DNA from: Symbiodinium natans
Lineage: Eukaryota; Sar; Dinophyceae; Suessiales; Symbiodiniaceae
Direction of reading: 5' to 3'
NCBI GenBank assembly: GCA_905221605.1
Contig: CAJNDS010002138.1
Span: forward strand, 357,499-384,998
DNA: 27,500 nt
The notes beneath the pieces are model-generated. The model saw only the letters and a list, made by a program, of their open reading frames with translations, did no database searches and was not told the origin of the DNA. Position numbers and translations under genes: made by a program. Shown in pieces: positions 6,795 through 15,656 of the stretch (within the stretch, counting starts at the first letter, position 1; each line of letters starts with the position of its first letter).

Positions 6795-9334
6795 AACATT
6801 CGAATACTGGGATCCCCGCTTGATGCCGACTGTTCTGATGACAGCTTCATAGATTTCAGCACTTCTAACGCTTCAACAAGGACCTGATTGGCCGTTGATG
6901 GCGATGAGGGACTTGCAGAACCTTTATCCAATCCCGCATTAGCCGTCTCATCTCCCCCTTCAGCTACCTCTGCCTTTTTGGCATTTCCCCATTTCGCACC
7001 TTTGCCGCCCTTTCCCCCTTTGGGAGAATTCCCTTTAGATCTACTCCTCTCAGGATTTGAGTCCACATTGGAACCTGCACCATCCTTATATGGACATTGC
7101 GGCTGCAGATGGCCAACGGCCCCACACTCAAAACATCTTCCTCGCTCAAGGGAGTCTTTGTCATGGCGGAATTTGCAGCGGGATCCGAACTTGCAACCTG
7201 CATCGGTCTTCCCATATATCCAACAGAAAGGACGTTCACCATCTCCGCTGTACATTTTTCCTTTCCCTTTGCCTTTGTCACCCTCCTCTGTCTCGTCACC
7301 AGCTCCCTTTTGGGCCTTGTTTAACCTGGCCCTCTTCTTGGCGTCCGAGTCCTGCTTCACCTCTTGTTCACCAGCACTATGCAATAGCAGTTCAAACTCT
7401 GCCTGTAACATTTCAGCTAGTTTCGTCGCAGTTTCAGAGGTCGGCGAGTAGTCCACCCCCAATTTCTCCCGAAAGGATGCCACTCTGAAATGAACCGTAG
7501 GGTGTTTCGCCAGCAACGCGGATGACAAACCATCCAATCCCTTGATAAGCAAGGTAGCGTCCGGCTCGGCCGCTCTCAACTCCCTTAATCGGGAACGCCA
7601 TTGCGCCCATTGACGCACTCCCTTTATGGCCTCTGAGATCGAGGTTGCTGGAGATGGTTGCACCAAGAAGTTCAACATTGTGCTGCGCTCATTTGCTCCA
7701 CCTGGTTGGTAGACCGTCAGCAATTTGTAGAATATCATCACTGACCCCAACATTCGAGTGGAAACGATCTCGGTCTTCAATCTCTCCGGAATCGCCTGTA
7801 GCAGCAAAGACACCGCTCTCTGCTCCAACAAAACATGCACAGTTTGAACCACTTTGAGCCCTTCCAGCTCAGTCTTGATGCCCAACCTTTCCAGCGGAGA
7901 AACACTCAACCATTTGGCATACGCTTGATATGCCTTTGAGTAGACGCATTGCCACCACACTCTTCCTGTATCTGTCAGTGAAGACAACATTGGTTCGATC
8001 ATTGCGATCCAATCACCCAGTGCCGTCGGATTGCTTGGTGTGTAGTCTGCCAAAGTTGGAAGGCTCATCACATGCTTCCCAAGAGCCTCCGGACGTTCGG
8101 TTCCAGAACTATCACCAATGATTGGCATACCACGTGGCACCACTGCTCCAGGAGGTAAACTGACCCTACCACCAGGCCCTTGAGGTAGTCCATGTCCTAT
8201 ACCGGGCGTAACAGCTGTGAGCGGAACCTTTTCTAATTCCAACTTCCCAGCGACCATTTTCCACCGATACGGAACATCATCCACCATTGTATATCCACCC
8301 GATCCTGCTGAGTTCTCTTGCGTTGCAGTTTCCCGAGCTGAAACAAAACCGGGCTGGTTCCCCGCAGGTGCGACAGAACCATCAACACCTGATGGCACGG
8401 AAGTAATCGGAACATGTGTTAAACCAGGTGGTCCACTTGCATATCCACCACTTGCAGGACCTCCCGTGGGGTAATTCAATGGAGGCAATCTGGAGGGTTT
8501 CTTCCCTTCAGCTACATGCATCATTGGCACTTCTTTTTCATCCTCCACTTGAACATCCCCCTTCCTGGACCCAGGCAAGGATTGAAGATCACAACCCTTT
8601 GGCAGGTCGTAGCCCTCAATAGGCAGCCATGTCCCATCAGGCAACACAGTCCAAAAACCACCCATACCATCCGTGTAGAAAACTTGTCCTGGCAGGTACT
8701 GCTTCTCTGGAGTCATTCCTAGAGGATATGCCGTGTTTGCGTCCACCACTCCAGAGCTCCGTGCCCTTGAAGCTGACCCAGATGCAGCAGAGGTATAGCT
8801 TTTTTCCTCCACCCGATGCAACCTGTTCCCCAGCTCCTTTGTCTGCACAAGCAACTCTTTCAGCGCACGCTTCACCACCGCCATATCTTCAGTTTGCTCT
8901 TCACCACTAACATCAGGAATGAGTTCTTCGTCGGCTTGCACTCCACCAATAGTACCTCGTTCCATTTGGCCCATTAAGCCTGACGATGGTCTCTCAACAG
9001 GTGCAGGTTCCTGACCCAAAAGATCTTGCAGCGAAGGCGGTCTCCTCGTACCTTCACCACTTCTATCCCCTCCGCTCGCGGGAAGACTCGCCGGCCTTGA
9101 TTGCCTAAGTCTCATTTCTTCTTGAGCCCGCTCGCTCCAGAAAGGATTTGCTGCTTGAACCGGAACCATTTCGTTTTCCACCTGAGGCGTTGGTTGTATC
9201 ATTGCAACCTCCCTACCATCTGTCAGCGCTTGTACCATTTGTTGTCGATCTTCACCCCCATCACCACGATTTCCTTCGGCTTCATTGGCCGTTGGCGACA
9301 GTCCAGGCTCCGAGCGACGCCGCATCATGTCCAT
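6719..9334 (-). CDS. gag: Gag protein with CCCH and CCHC zinc fingers
   Basis: Open frame of 871 aa from the first ATG at 9334; the frame is open for ten more codons upstream but without ATG. Residues about 1-420 are low-complexity, rich in Pro, Gly and Ser, with an acidic stretch. About 430-660 is helical and Trp-rich, matching the position of the copia Gag/capsid core. A CCCH finger follows (C704, C714, C720, H724), then a retroviral-type CCHC knuckle (C734-x2-C737-x4-H742-x4-C747), and Lys/Gly-rich segments. Gag would form the particle and bind the RNA. The frame ends at 6719 and overlaps the next open segment by 76 nt in the -1 frame. The last 20 or so residues appear to be out-of-frame translation caused by the lesion at the Gag/protease border. 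The CCHC call is firm; limits of the capsid part are inferred. Confidence 0.88.
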   Translation of the reverse strand: MDMMRRRSEPGLSPTANEAEGNRGDGGEDRQQMVQALTDGREVAMIQPTPQVENEMVPVQAANPFWSERAQEEMRLRQSRPASLPASGGDRSGEGTRRPPSLQDLLGQEPAPVERPSSGLMGQMERGTIGGVQADEELIPDVSGEEQTEDMAVVKRALKELLVQTKELGNRLHRVEEKSYTSAASGSASRARSSGVVDANTAYPLGMTPEKQYLPGQVFYTDGMGGFWTVLPDGTWLPIEGYDLPKGCDLQSLPGSRKGDVQVEDEKEVPMMHVAEGKKPSRLPPLNYPTGGPASGGYASGPPGLTHVPITSVPSGVDGSVAPAGNQPGFVSARETATQENSAGSGGYTMVDDVPYRWKMVAGKLELEKVPLTAVTPGIGHGLPQGPGGRVSLPPGAVVPRGMPIIGDSSGTERPEALGKHVMSLPTLADYTPSNPTALGDWIAMIEPMLSSLTDTGRVWWQCVYSKAYQAYAKWLSVSPLERLGIKTELEGLKVVQTVHVLLEQRAVSLLLQAIPERLKTEIVSTRMLGSVMIFYKLLTVYQPGGANERSTMLNFLVQPSPATSISEAIKGVRQWAQWRSRLRELRAAEPDATLLIKGLDGLSSALLAKHPTVHFRVASFREKLGVDYSPTSETATKLAEMLQAEFELLLHSAGEQEVKQDSDAKKRARLNKAQKGAGDETEEGDKGKGKGKMYSGDGERPFCWIYGKTDAGCKFGSRCKFRHDKDSLERGRCFECGAVGHLQPQCPYKDGAGSNVDSNPERSRSKGNSPKGGKGGKGAKWGNAKKAEVAEGGDETANAGLDKGSASPSSPSTANQVLVEALEVLKSMKLSSEQSASSGDPSIRMLCGSGLLQQEGRVVNSFRSKRCWCL

Positions 9335-9396
9335 GGCGTTAAACAAACGAAAAATCTTTACCAATTCCGCAGGAAGCCTAATTTGGGCTCATAACC
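9335..9396 (-). other. Short leader between 5' LTR and Gag
   Basis: Only 62 nt separate the 5' LTR from the first ATG of Gag. The primer-binding site takes the first 13 nt; no further motif is evident. Confidence 0.7.
9384..9396 (-). promoter_or_regulatory. Primer-binding site for a cleaved initiator tRNA-Met
   Basis: The 13 bases adjoining the 5' LTR read TGGGCTCATAACC on the plus strand. This is the anticodon stem-loop of eukaryotic initiator tRNA-Met (CAT anticodon), ending in the 3' side of the anticodon stem rather than at the tRNA CCA end. Drosophila copia is known to prime from an internally cleaved initiator tRNA paired to an equivalent site. Placement directly against the LTR with no spacer fits that mechanism. 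Confidence 0.85.
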
Positions 9397-9612
9397 TACG
9401 GGGGGCAACCGAAGGAGGACAGGGAACAAAACAGTCAACCCCAACAGAAGCCCTTGATCCCCTGGACCAACCAACACCAAACCAAACCCAAAAGACCAAG
9501 CACCCTTTTCTTACTAAGTGCGTTGTCATCTTGAGCCAAAAATTTCCGGGTTCATTGACCCCTTCAACTTGCATCACCAACTCTTTTCTACAATACCAGT
9601 TGCAGCTCCGCA
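9397..9612 (-). repeat. 5' LTR of the copia element (presumed promoter)
   Basis: The copy upstream of Gag in element orientation, matching 244-459. By analogy with other LTR elements it should hold U3-R-U5, with transcription toward lower coordinates. If the spliced-leader-like stretch at 9530-9551 marks the RNA 5' end, U3 would be about 60-70 nt and R-U5 about 130-155 nt. An ATG follows the leader-like stretch immediately (9529-9527) and opens a 46-codon frame that ends inside the primer-binding site. Confidence 0.93.
9530..9551 (-). other. Spliced-leader-like sequence in the 5' LTR
   Basis: Same match as at 377-398, carried by the other LTR. Here it lies 134 nt upstream of the LTR/primer-binding-site border, a plausible place for an RNA 5' end or a trans-splice product that was reverse transcribed. 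Confidence 0.65.
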
Positions 9613-9617
9613 TAGGG
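9613..9617. repeat. Target-site duplication, right copy (TAGGG)
   Basis: Right-hand copy of the 5-bp TAGGG direct repeat. It is followed by more TTTAGGG-type sequence to about 9632, which continues the array broken at 243. Confidence 0.75.
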
Positions 9618-9628
9618 GTTAGGGTTTA

Positions 9629-9734
9629 GGGTGGGACGTTCCCCCTTATACTAACAGCCCTTAATCGGGATTCTTGTACCCCCTAATATAATCGCTATTA
9701 AGGACTGCTAGTATCAGCAGGAACATCCCAGCCC
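9629..9734. repeat. 106-bp imperfect inverted repeat (MITE-like hairpin)
   Basis: Left arm 9629-9665 pairs with right arm 9697-9734 at about 31 of 37 positions, with a 31-nt loop. Pairing extends weakly into the adjoining telomere-like bases. It sits almost directly against the retrotransposon. No coding capacity. It could be a small non-autonomous transposon or a folded RNA; the sequence does not decide. Confidence 0.6.
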
Positions 9735-10273
9735 TCAACCCAGATGAATTCAAAAATTCAGCTGTGCACGCCTTTTTGGGGTTTCCTCGTCCTAAGGACT
9801 CTCATGGCTTCACGCTGCCCAAGGGACCCTCAACCCCGAAAAAAGAACCAACCTTAGAACCCGAAAACCCAACAGTCCTAAACCCTAAAAACCCAAAAAT
9901 AGACTGAACAAAACAAACAAAACCTGAACACCCTAAGCACGCGAAACAGCCTAAAAACCCTAAAACCCTAACACCCCTGAGGGAACTTGGGATTGTTCTG
10001 AAGGTTGTTGACTATTCCACTTTTCTCACGCCATGCCCGAATGCTCGCTCAAGTACTTGAGGCTGCCTCACCCCGGGTGATCTGGAGCAGACCTTAATTG
10101 CCAATCGCCAAACCCTAAACCCTGCACCCTAAACCTTAAACCCAAAACCCTAAACCCTAAACCCTACAAACACGTCTGCCAGCCTCTACGCGACCCCCAG
10201 TTGCAGACCCATGCCTCGCAGCACGTGGCGCCAGTCCAGCCGGACCCCCCGCACCTTTTGCAGGCTTCAGGGT
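9735..10273. other. Gene-free DNA with degenerate telomere-like units
   Basis: Scattered CCCTAAA-like words from about 9840 to 9980 and a clearer CCCTAAA array at 10111-10166. The rest is unique sequence without a supportable reading frame or RNA gene. Confidence 0.6.
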
Positions 10274-10362
10274 CTAGGGCTTAGGGCTTAGGGCTTAGGG
10301 CTTAGGGTTTAGGGTTTAGGGTTTAGGGTTTAGGGTTTAGGGTTTAGGGTTTAGGGTTTAGG
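10274..10362. repeat. TTTAGGG array with a GGGCTTA sub-block
   Basis: About four GGGCTTA units followed by about nine uninterrupted GGGTTTA units. Confidence 0.9.
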
Positions 10363-10504
10363 TGGCTTAGGGGTTTCGGGTTGGGGCTTAGGGAATCAGG
10401 TGCCCTATATGACCCCCTTACAAGGGGAAATAGAGAGATAAACGGGTGGCTGATTCCTGAGTTCCCTACTTTAAAACTAAGAACTCGTAACTTTTCAGGG
10501 AAGT

Positions 10505-10611
10505 GGGGGGGGGGGGTGTCCGAGCAGCTCCCCTAAACCCTAAACCCTAAACCCTAAACCCTAAACCCTAAACCCTAAACCCTAAACCCTAAACCCTAAA
10601 CCCTAAACCCT
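10505..10611. repeat. G12 homopolymer then CCCTAAA array
   Basis: Twelve G (10505-10516), then CCCTAAA repeats from 10531 to 10611, about 11.5 perfect units, in the opposite orientation to the array at 10274. Confidence 0.9.
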
Positions 10612-10725
10612 GTTGGGTGTACATGTCACAGGAACTCTGCATCCTGAAGCACCAGATCGTGCGCAACCTCCTGAACTAAGACCAGGTGGCTGCTGTCCGC
10701 CCCAGGAACATGACGTCCTGGGATG

Positions 10726-10924
10726 AGGGTTTAGGGTTTAGGGTTTAGGGTTTAGGGTTTAGGGTTTAGGGTTTAGGGTTTAGGGTTTAGGGTTTAGGGT
10801 TTAGGGTTTAGGGTTTAGGGTTTAGAGTTTAGGGTTCAGGGTTCAGGGTTCAGGGTTCAGGGTTCAGGGTTCAGGGTTCAGGGTTCAGGGTTCAGGGTTC
10901 AGGGTTCAGGGTTCAGGGTTCAGG
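10726..10924. repeat. TTTAGGG array switching to a pure TTCAGGG array
   Basis: About 15 TTTAGGG units (10726-10833, one TTTAGAG), then about 13 uninterrupted TTCAGGG units to 10924. The change is abrupt and the variant block is homogeneous. Confidence 0.92.
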
Positions 10925-11836
10925 CAGGATTCCGGGTTTCCGGCTTGGGCTCGAGGCTTTGGGTTCGGGTGCGGAGTTGTGTTTTTTAAAGACTCCCGCG
11001 AAGTCCATGAGCCCTAACGGCCCCGATAAGGAATCCCAAATGCAGATTTAGGAGTCTGGGTTTAGGGTCTAGGCTCCTGCGCACTTTAGGGTTTAGGGCA
11101 TAGTGGCTGGCACACCTCAGACCACTACACACGATAGACGATAGACCCGAGACTGAGACAACCATCCCGAGCGAGCAGTTGTGTTTATTGTTTATGGTGT
11201 CACAGATTTAGGGGTTAGGGTTTAGGTTGAGGTTGGATGCCTATACGCTGCGGCCAGCCCACCTTGCGGAATAGCCTACGCGGCCTACGCCTACGCGGCC
11301 CACCCCTACGCGGCCCACCCCTACGCGGCCTGCGCGGAGTTGATTTCATGGTTTCAACCTACACGAACCTGCTCGAGTTTGCCACCACAAGCCTTCCAGT
11401 TCCAGACGACATCGATTGCAAGATGGGTTGTAGTGGCCGTCACCGAGGAACCAGCCGAAACCGTAAACCCCGGGGCCCGATGCAAACTCATCAAAAACCA
11501 AGGGCAGACCTCACCCCCTGCATCCGCAACTCTGCAGAGGATTTCGGGCTTAGGTTTTTGGCTGTTGGGCTTTGGGTACAAACCGGGCTCCAGGGCTTGG
11601 GGCTAGGCTGTAGGGCCGTTTAAAGTCTAGGGTTTGGAGTTGTAGGGTTTAGGCTCTCAGCCCAAACACAGACTTCCCTTAACTTTCTCTGCCCAGGGTC
11701 TGCATGGCTGGTGGAGCCCCGGTGGCCTTGGCTCAGGCTCAGCCGCTGCTTAGCCCACACCCTTGTGTTCAGGGCTTCAGGGCACCCGCTACGCCGCTGC
11801 CGTGGGAGTGCCCTAGCGCATCATGCACTGGTTTCC
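10925..11836. other. Gene-free DNA with a 15-bp GC-rich tandem repeat
   Basis: Mostly unique sequence with isolated telomere-like words. At 11275-11337 a CTACGCGGCCCACCC unit is repeated twice perfectly (11291-11320) with degenerate copies on each side. A plus-strand frame crosses it (11237-11623), but it has no recognisable domain and I do not support it as a gene. Confidence 0.55.
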
Positions 11837-11837
11837 C

Positions 11838-11993
11838 GCAGCAGCAGCAGCAGCAGCAGCAGCGGCGGCGGCGGCGGCGGCGGTGGCGGCCGCAGCAGCA
11901 GCAGCAGCAGCATCATTATTGTTGCTGTTGTTTATATTGCTATTGCTATTGCTACTGCCACTGCTGTTGCAGTTGCTGCTGCTATTGTTATTG
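11838..11993. repeat. Compound triplet repeat: GCA, GCG, GCA, then TTG/CTG
   Basis: GCA units (about 11838-11861), GCG/CGG units (to about 11889), CAG units (11891-11910), then a degenerate TTG/CTG/ATTGCT tract to 11993. The CAG and CTG-like halves are partly complementary and could fold back. Several frames are open here only because triplet repeats lack stops. Confidence 0.9.
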
Positions 11994-12887
11994 GTTGAAG
12001 AAGAAGCAACTGGCACTGCATAGTCCCGGCCCGGCCCACCCCGAAACCTCCCAATAGTAGATATTTCCATGAATATGTGCATGGCCGATCTTGGAGACAA
12101 TACATACTTGGAGATTGCATATTCAAAAAGAAGGGGTGGGAGGGCTTTAGCTTTTGGAAACGGAGAGTCCTGCGTTTCGACACTTTGGTTTGAGGGGCTT
12201 CAGGACTTTAGGGGTTCATGGGCCTGTTTTCGACGAGCCCTAACCCTAAACCCAAACCAGAGAAACCCCTAACTTTTCCAGGACCGAGGCGCAATCGCCA
12301 GGCCTTCACCTGCATCCAGGGTATTTGTAGTTTAGGGCTTAGGAGCGTACCCAGACCGCAATAACCCCCTTGCTGAAGGAAGAGTCCGGCAAAGGGCTAA
12401 AGGATATCGGAGTCGCGGATAGAATTCCAAAGCCTAGACTAGACCTACCTCACAACCACACAAAAAACGATAGACGCAAACCAGAATAAGCACTCGCGGA
12501 AATCAAGTCTCACTCCAACCCTAAACCCTAAACCCTAAACCCTAAACCCTAAACCCTAAACCCTAAACCCTAGACCCGGAAATGTCAGAGAGCGGATCCT
12601 GGGGCTGTCGACACGCAGGAATTTGGCGGTTCAGCAGCATTTCGCGTGTAGGGATTAGGGGGATTTCGTGCATGAAGGACCTCTAACTCCAAACCCCCCC
12701 TAAACCCCAGACCCTAGACACGCCTGGCCTGGAGCTGTTGTCGTGGTCGTCGGCATGGGCTCCTGAACACTAGGTGTTTCGGGGTTTATGCAAGTGGTCC
12801 TGTGGACGATCCATGCGAGAAGCGCGCCAAGATCTCTAGCGGAGTGAATTCGCCCGTCGTTTGGTGCGTTGGGGTCGTATGTATCGA
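11994..12887. other. Gene-free DNA with one CCCTAAA array
   Basis: Unique sequence apart from a short telomere-like patch at 12239-12254 and a clean CCCTAAA array at 12517-12573 (about eight units). No gene supported. Confidence 0.6.
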
Positions 12888-13178
12888 TTTAGGGGGTTGG
12901 GGGTTTAGGGTGCTTCGGGGTTTCAGGTTTAGGGGTTTAGGTGCTTAGGGGTTTAGGGATTTAGGGTTTAGGGTTTAGGGTTTAGGGTTTAGGGTTGCAG
13001 GATTAGGGTTTAGGGTTGAGCTAACAACACTGGCTCCAAGCCCTCGACCTGTTACAGAGAGTCAGAGAGTCTATGGCTTTTACTTGAAGCTCTTGGCTCG
13101 TTCTGAGCAAGGATGTGTGGGAGGGTTGATGTAAACCCCCTAAACCCTAAACCCTAAACCCTAAACCCTTAACCCTTT
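12888..13178. repeat. Degenerate TTTAGGG array facing a CCCTAAA array
   Basis: TTTAGGG-type units, degenerate then regular, at 12888-13018. About 115 bp of unique DNA follows, then CCCTAAA units at 13136-13178. The arrays point toward each other. Confidence 0.8.
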
Positions 13179-13724
13179 TGGGGTGTCTATTGTGTCATGT
13201 TCCCTTGCAGCAACATGTGCAGCTCCCAGAGGTAGCGTCATTGAATTCGTACCAAACTCGACCGACTGGCAGCCCTACGGCCCAGGAGTGTAAGAAATTA
13301 GGGCCTGGACCCGCCACACATTTTAAAATCTAGGGCCTCGCCCAGAAAAATTCCCCCGTAAGCCTCAAGCCCTCTAATCGCTTAAGCCCTGGAGTCTCAA
13401 CCCAAAGCCTCCACACCTTCCAGTCTTTAGAAAACGACACCTCCCCTACTACGTGACCAAAACCCCTCAGCCCTTCAAGTCAAAAAAGCCCACGCTAGGG
13501 GCCTAAGTATACCCCTACTAAGACTTCCCTCCCTCAAACTAACCCCATGAAGATGAAGTCCAAACTGAGTCATAAAGCCCCAGAAAGCCTGAAACCCTAA
13601 AGTCTGAAACCCTGAACCCGAAACCCACAACCCTCAACCCGAAAGCCCTACTTAGAAGTACCAGCGCGTTGGCTTCTCGGATGTTTGCACCGTTGGGCGT
13701 GTGTTTAGGGTTTTTGGCTGAGGT
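13179..13724. other. Gene-free, C-rich unique DNA
   Basis: No domain-bearing frame or RNA gene. Words such as CCCTAAA and CCCGAAA appear sporadically from about 13590, suggesting eroded telomere-like repeats. Confidence 0.55.
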
Positions 13725-14137
13725 CTAAACCCTAAACCCTATGCCCTAAATCCTAAATCCTAAACCCAAAACCCTAAACCCTAAACCCTATACCCTAAAC
13801 CCTAAACCCTAAATCTTCAGGAGCCCTCCTCGTGCTTCTCACAATAGCCTCGGACGGCTCGATAGCCCTCCTCGGCCAAGGGTTTCGGAGCTAACACACG
13901 AAGTTTTGCGAACCCAAAAAACCGAGGAGATTTGCGAAGGAAATGTGGGTTCGGGATAGGGTTTAGGGTTCGGGACAGGGTTTCGGGTTTGGGACAGGGT
14001 TTCGGGTTTGGGGTTTAGGGTTTGGGGTTTAGGGTTTAGGGTTTGGGGTTTGGGGCTTCGGGTTTGTGGTTTCGGGTTTAGGGTTTAGGGTTTAGGGTTT
14101 AGAGTTTAGGGTTTAGGGTTTAGAGTTTAAGGTTTAG
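13725..14137. repeat. CCCTAAA array followed by inverted TTTAGGG/TTTGGGG array
   Basis: CCCTAAA with CCTAAAT variants at 13725-13813, about 130 bp unique, then TTTAGGG mixed with TTTGGGG and TTTCGGG at about 13946-14137. Confidence 0.85.
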
Positions 14138-14292
14138 CACAACCCAAACCCTGAACCCTATCCCTAAGCTCTAAGCCCCTAAACCTCAAATCCCCCACTC
14201 TCTAAACCCTTCAAAAAGCCTGCCGCCCCTTGAGCCCCCCAGTCACTTCAACCCACACCCCACGACATCCCCAGGTCCCGATGAATGGGATC

Positions 14293-14464
14293 CAGGGTTT
14301 AGGGTTAGGGTTGAGGGCTTAAGGTTTGGGGTTTGGGATTTGGGGATTTGGGGATTTGGGATCTGGGGTTTGGGGTTTGGGGCGACGTCTAAGCTAGCTA
14401 GAGGCTAGAGGTTAGATCTGGGTTTAGGGTGGTAGGGTTTAGGGGTTAGGGTTGAGGGTAGTAG
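14293..14464. repeat. Degenerate TTTGGGG/TTTAGGG block
   Basis: Mixed GGGTTTG, GGGATTTG and GGGTTTA units with a short unique interruption around 14380-14415. Confidence 0.75.
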
Positions 14465-14639
14465 TGCTTAACCAACTGAAAACCCCAAACTCCAAACAAT
14501 CCCGAACCCCTGCTTTCAGCCTCAACCCTACAACCTGCCACTAAGGCGTGGCATACGCCACTACGGCTGTGAAGAGTGTAGGGTGCAAGGGAAAGGGGAC
14601 TCAGAGCTTACGAGTGCTGCTTCGGGGTTCAGGGTTTGC

Positions 14640-14776
14640 CCCTAAACCCTAAACCCTAAACCCTAAACCCTAAACCCTAAACCCTAAACCCTAAACCCTA
14701 AACCCTAAACCCTAAACCCTAAACCCTAAACCCTAAACCCTAAACCCTAAACCCTAAACCCTAAACCCTAACCCTA
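14640..14776. repeat. Long pure CCCTAAA array
   Basis: Nearly 20 consecutive perfect CCCTAAA units, one of the longest uninterrupted arrays in the window. Confidence 0.95.
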
Positions 14777-14870
14777 GTTTGTTGAGGTTTAGGTCTCAGG
14801 GTGCAAGCTTTTGGGCTTAAAGCTTTTAAGCTCTCAGGTGCTAGGAGGGTCCCAGTCCCACCCCTGTGGC

Positions 14871-15187
14871 CCTAAACCCTAATCCCTAACCCTAAACCCT
14901 AAACCCTAAACCCCAAACCCTAAACCCTAAACCCTAAAATCCTAAAATCCTAAAACCCAAGCCCTGAATCCTAAAACGCTCAGCCCAAACGGCAAGTTCT
15001 TAGGGTCTTTGCTTTCGGGCTTTTGGGGTCTCCAGGGGCCCGAAGCCCAAGGCTTCCCCCACCAGCAGCAAAACACCTCAAGAACCTCAAGCCCTAAACC
15101 CTAAACCCTAAACCCTACGCCCTAAGCCCTAAGCCCTAAACCCTAAACCCTAAACCCTAGACCCTACACTCCAAACCCTAAACCCTT
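14871..15187. repeat. Two CCCTAAA arrays
   Basis: Mixed CCCTAAA/CCTAAAA at 14871-14973 and CCCTAAA with a CCCTAAG sub-block at 15089-15187, separated by about 115 bp of unique DNA. Confidence 0.85.
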
Positions 15188-15656
15188 GGCAAGTGCTGCC
15201 AGTCTGCGAGGCAGAGGCACTTGTGGTTAACACCTTGGCGGTAGGGGGGAAACGGGAGGAGGTAAGTGAGACATCGCGCGACAAGGCCTAAGGGAAACAA
15301 AGGGCCGAAGTTGGGCTACTATAGGGGCCTGAAAAATTAGCATAGGGTTTTGGTGGGGCTATTATAGTACAATTACAAAAAGTAATTGTACCGACCCCCA
15401 GATTCTACCTGCCCCCTCTGTAGGCGAGATGGAACTAAGCCGCCGTCTATGAATCTCAGCAAGCTGGCATTCTGTATTCCTAGCTAAAACTCACCTTAAT
15501 CATGAATAAACCTACGTAAACCCCAAGTAAACTCGAGTTCGACTTAATCAAACCTACAAGCGATTGCACATTGATGAAACGCGAAGTCAGCCCTAAACTC
15601 GACCCGGTTCGCTCATGATTCGGGCTCGAGGGAACATGGCTTTCGACTTCAGCTAG
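15188..15656. other. Gene-free unique DNA with a perfect AT-rich hairpin
   Basis: The only structure seen is GTACAATTAC (15367-15376), loop AAAAA, GTAATTGTAC (15382-15391), a perfect 10-bp stem. No gene supported. Confidence 0.65.

Larger units (their letters stand above)
244..9612 (-). mobile_element. Complete Ty1/copia LTR retrotransposon with extra enzyme-like domains
   Basis: A 9,369-bp element read from the minus strand. It is bounded by 216-bp direct repeats (244-459 and 9397-9612) and flanked on both sides by TAGGG. The order Gag, protease remnant, integrase, reverse transcriptase, RNase H, with integrase before reverse transcriptase, defines the Ty1/copia superfamily. Two additional domains interrupt this order: a C5-methyltransferase-like domain before integrase and a 2OG-Fe(II)-oxygenase-like domain between integrase and reverse transcriptase. 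The primer-binding site and purine tract sit exactly next to the LTRs, so the ends are reliable. Five frame changes split the coding region, so this copy is probably not autonomous unless the changes are assembly errors. The LTR ends on the element strand are TG...TA rather than the usual TG...CA. Confidence 0.95.

Noticed and set aside
6888-7451. 187-codon plus-strand frame, and similar long plus-strand frames within 378-9394
   Set aside because: They lie opposite Gag-Pol segments that carry clear retroelement motifs. Their own translations are low-complexity, Pro/Ser-rich and without domains, so they are antisense shadows.
9384-9396. Initiator tRNA-Met gene
   Set aside because: Only the anticodon arm matches; there is no acceptor, D or T arm. 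Position against the LTR makes it a primer-binding site.
11704-12057. Poly-Gln/poly-Arg and poly-Ala frames over the triplet repeat
   Set aside because: Open in several frames on both strands only because triplet repeats lack stop codons; no flanking coding signal.
14640-14776. CRISPR-like regular repeats
   Set aside because: Seven-base tandem units without spacers; these are telomere-like arrays in a eukaryotic genome.
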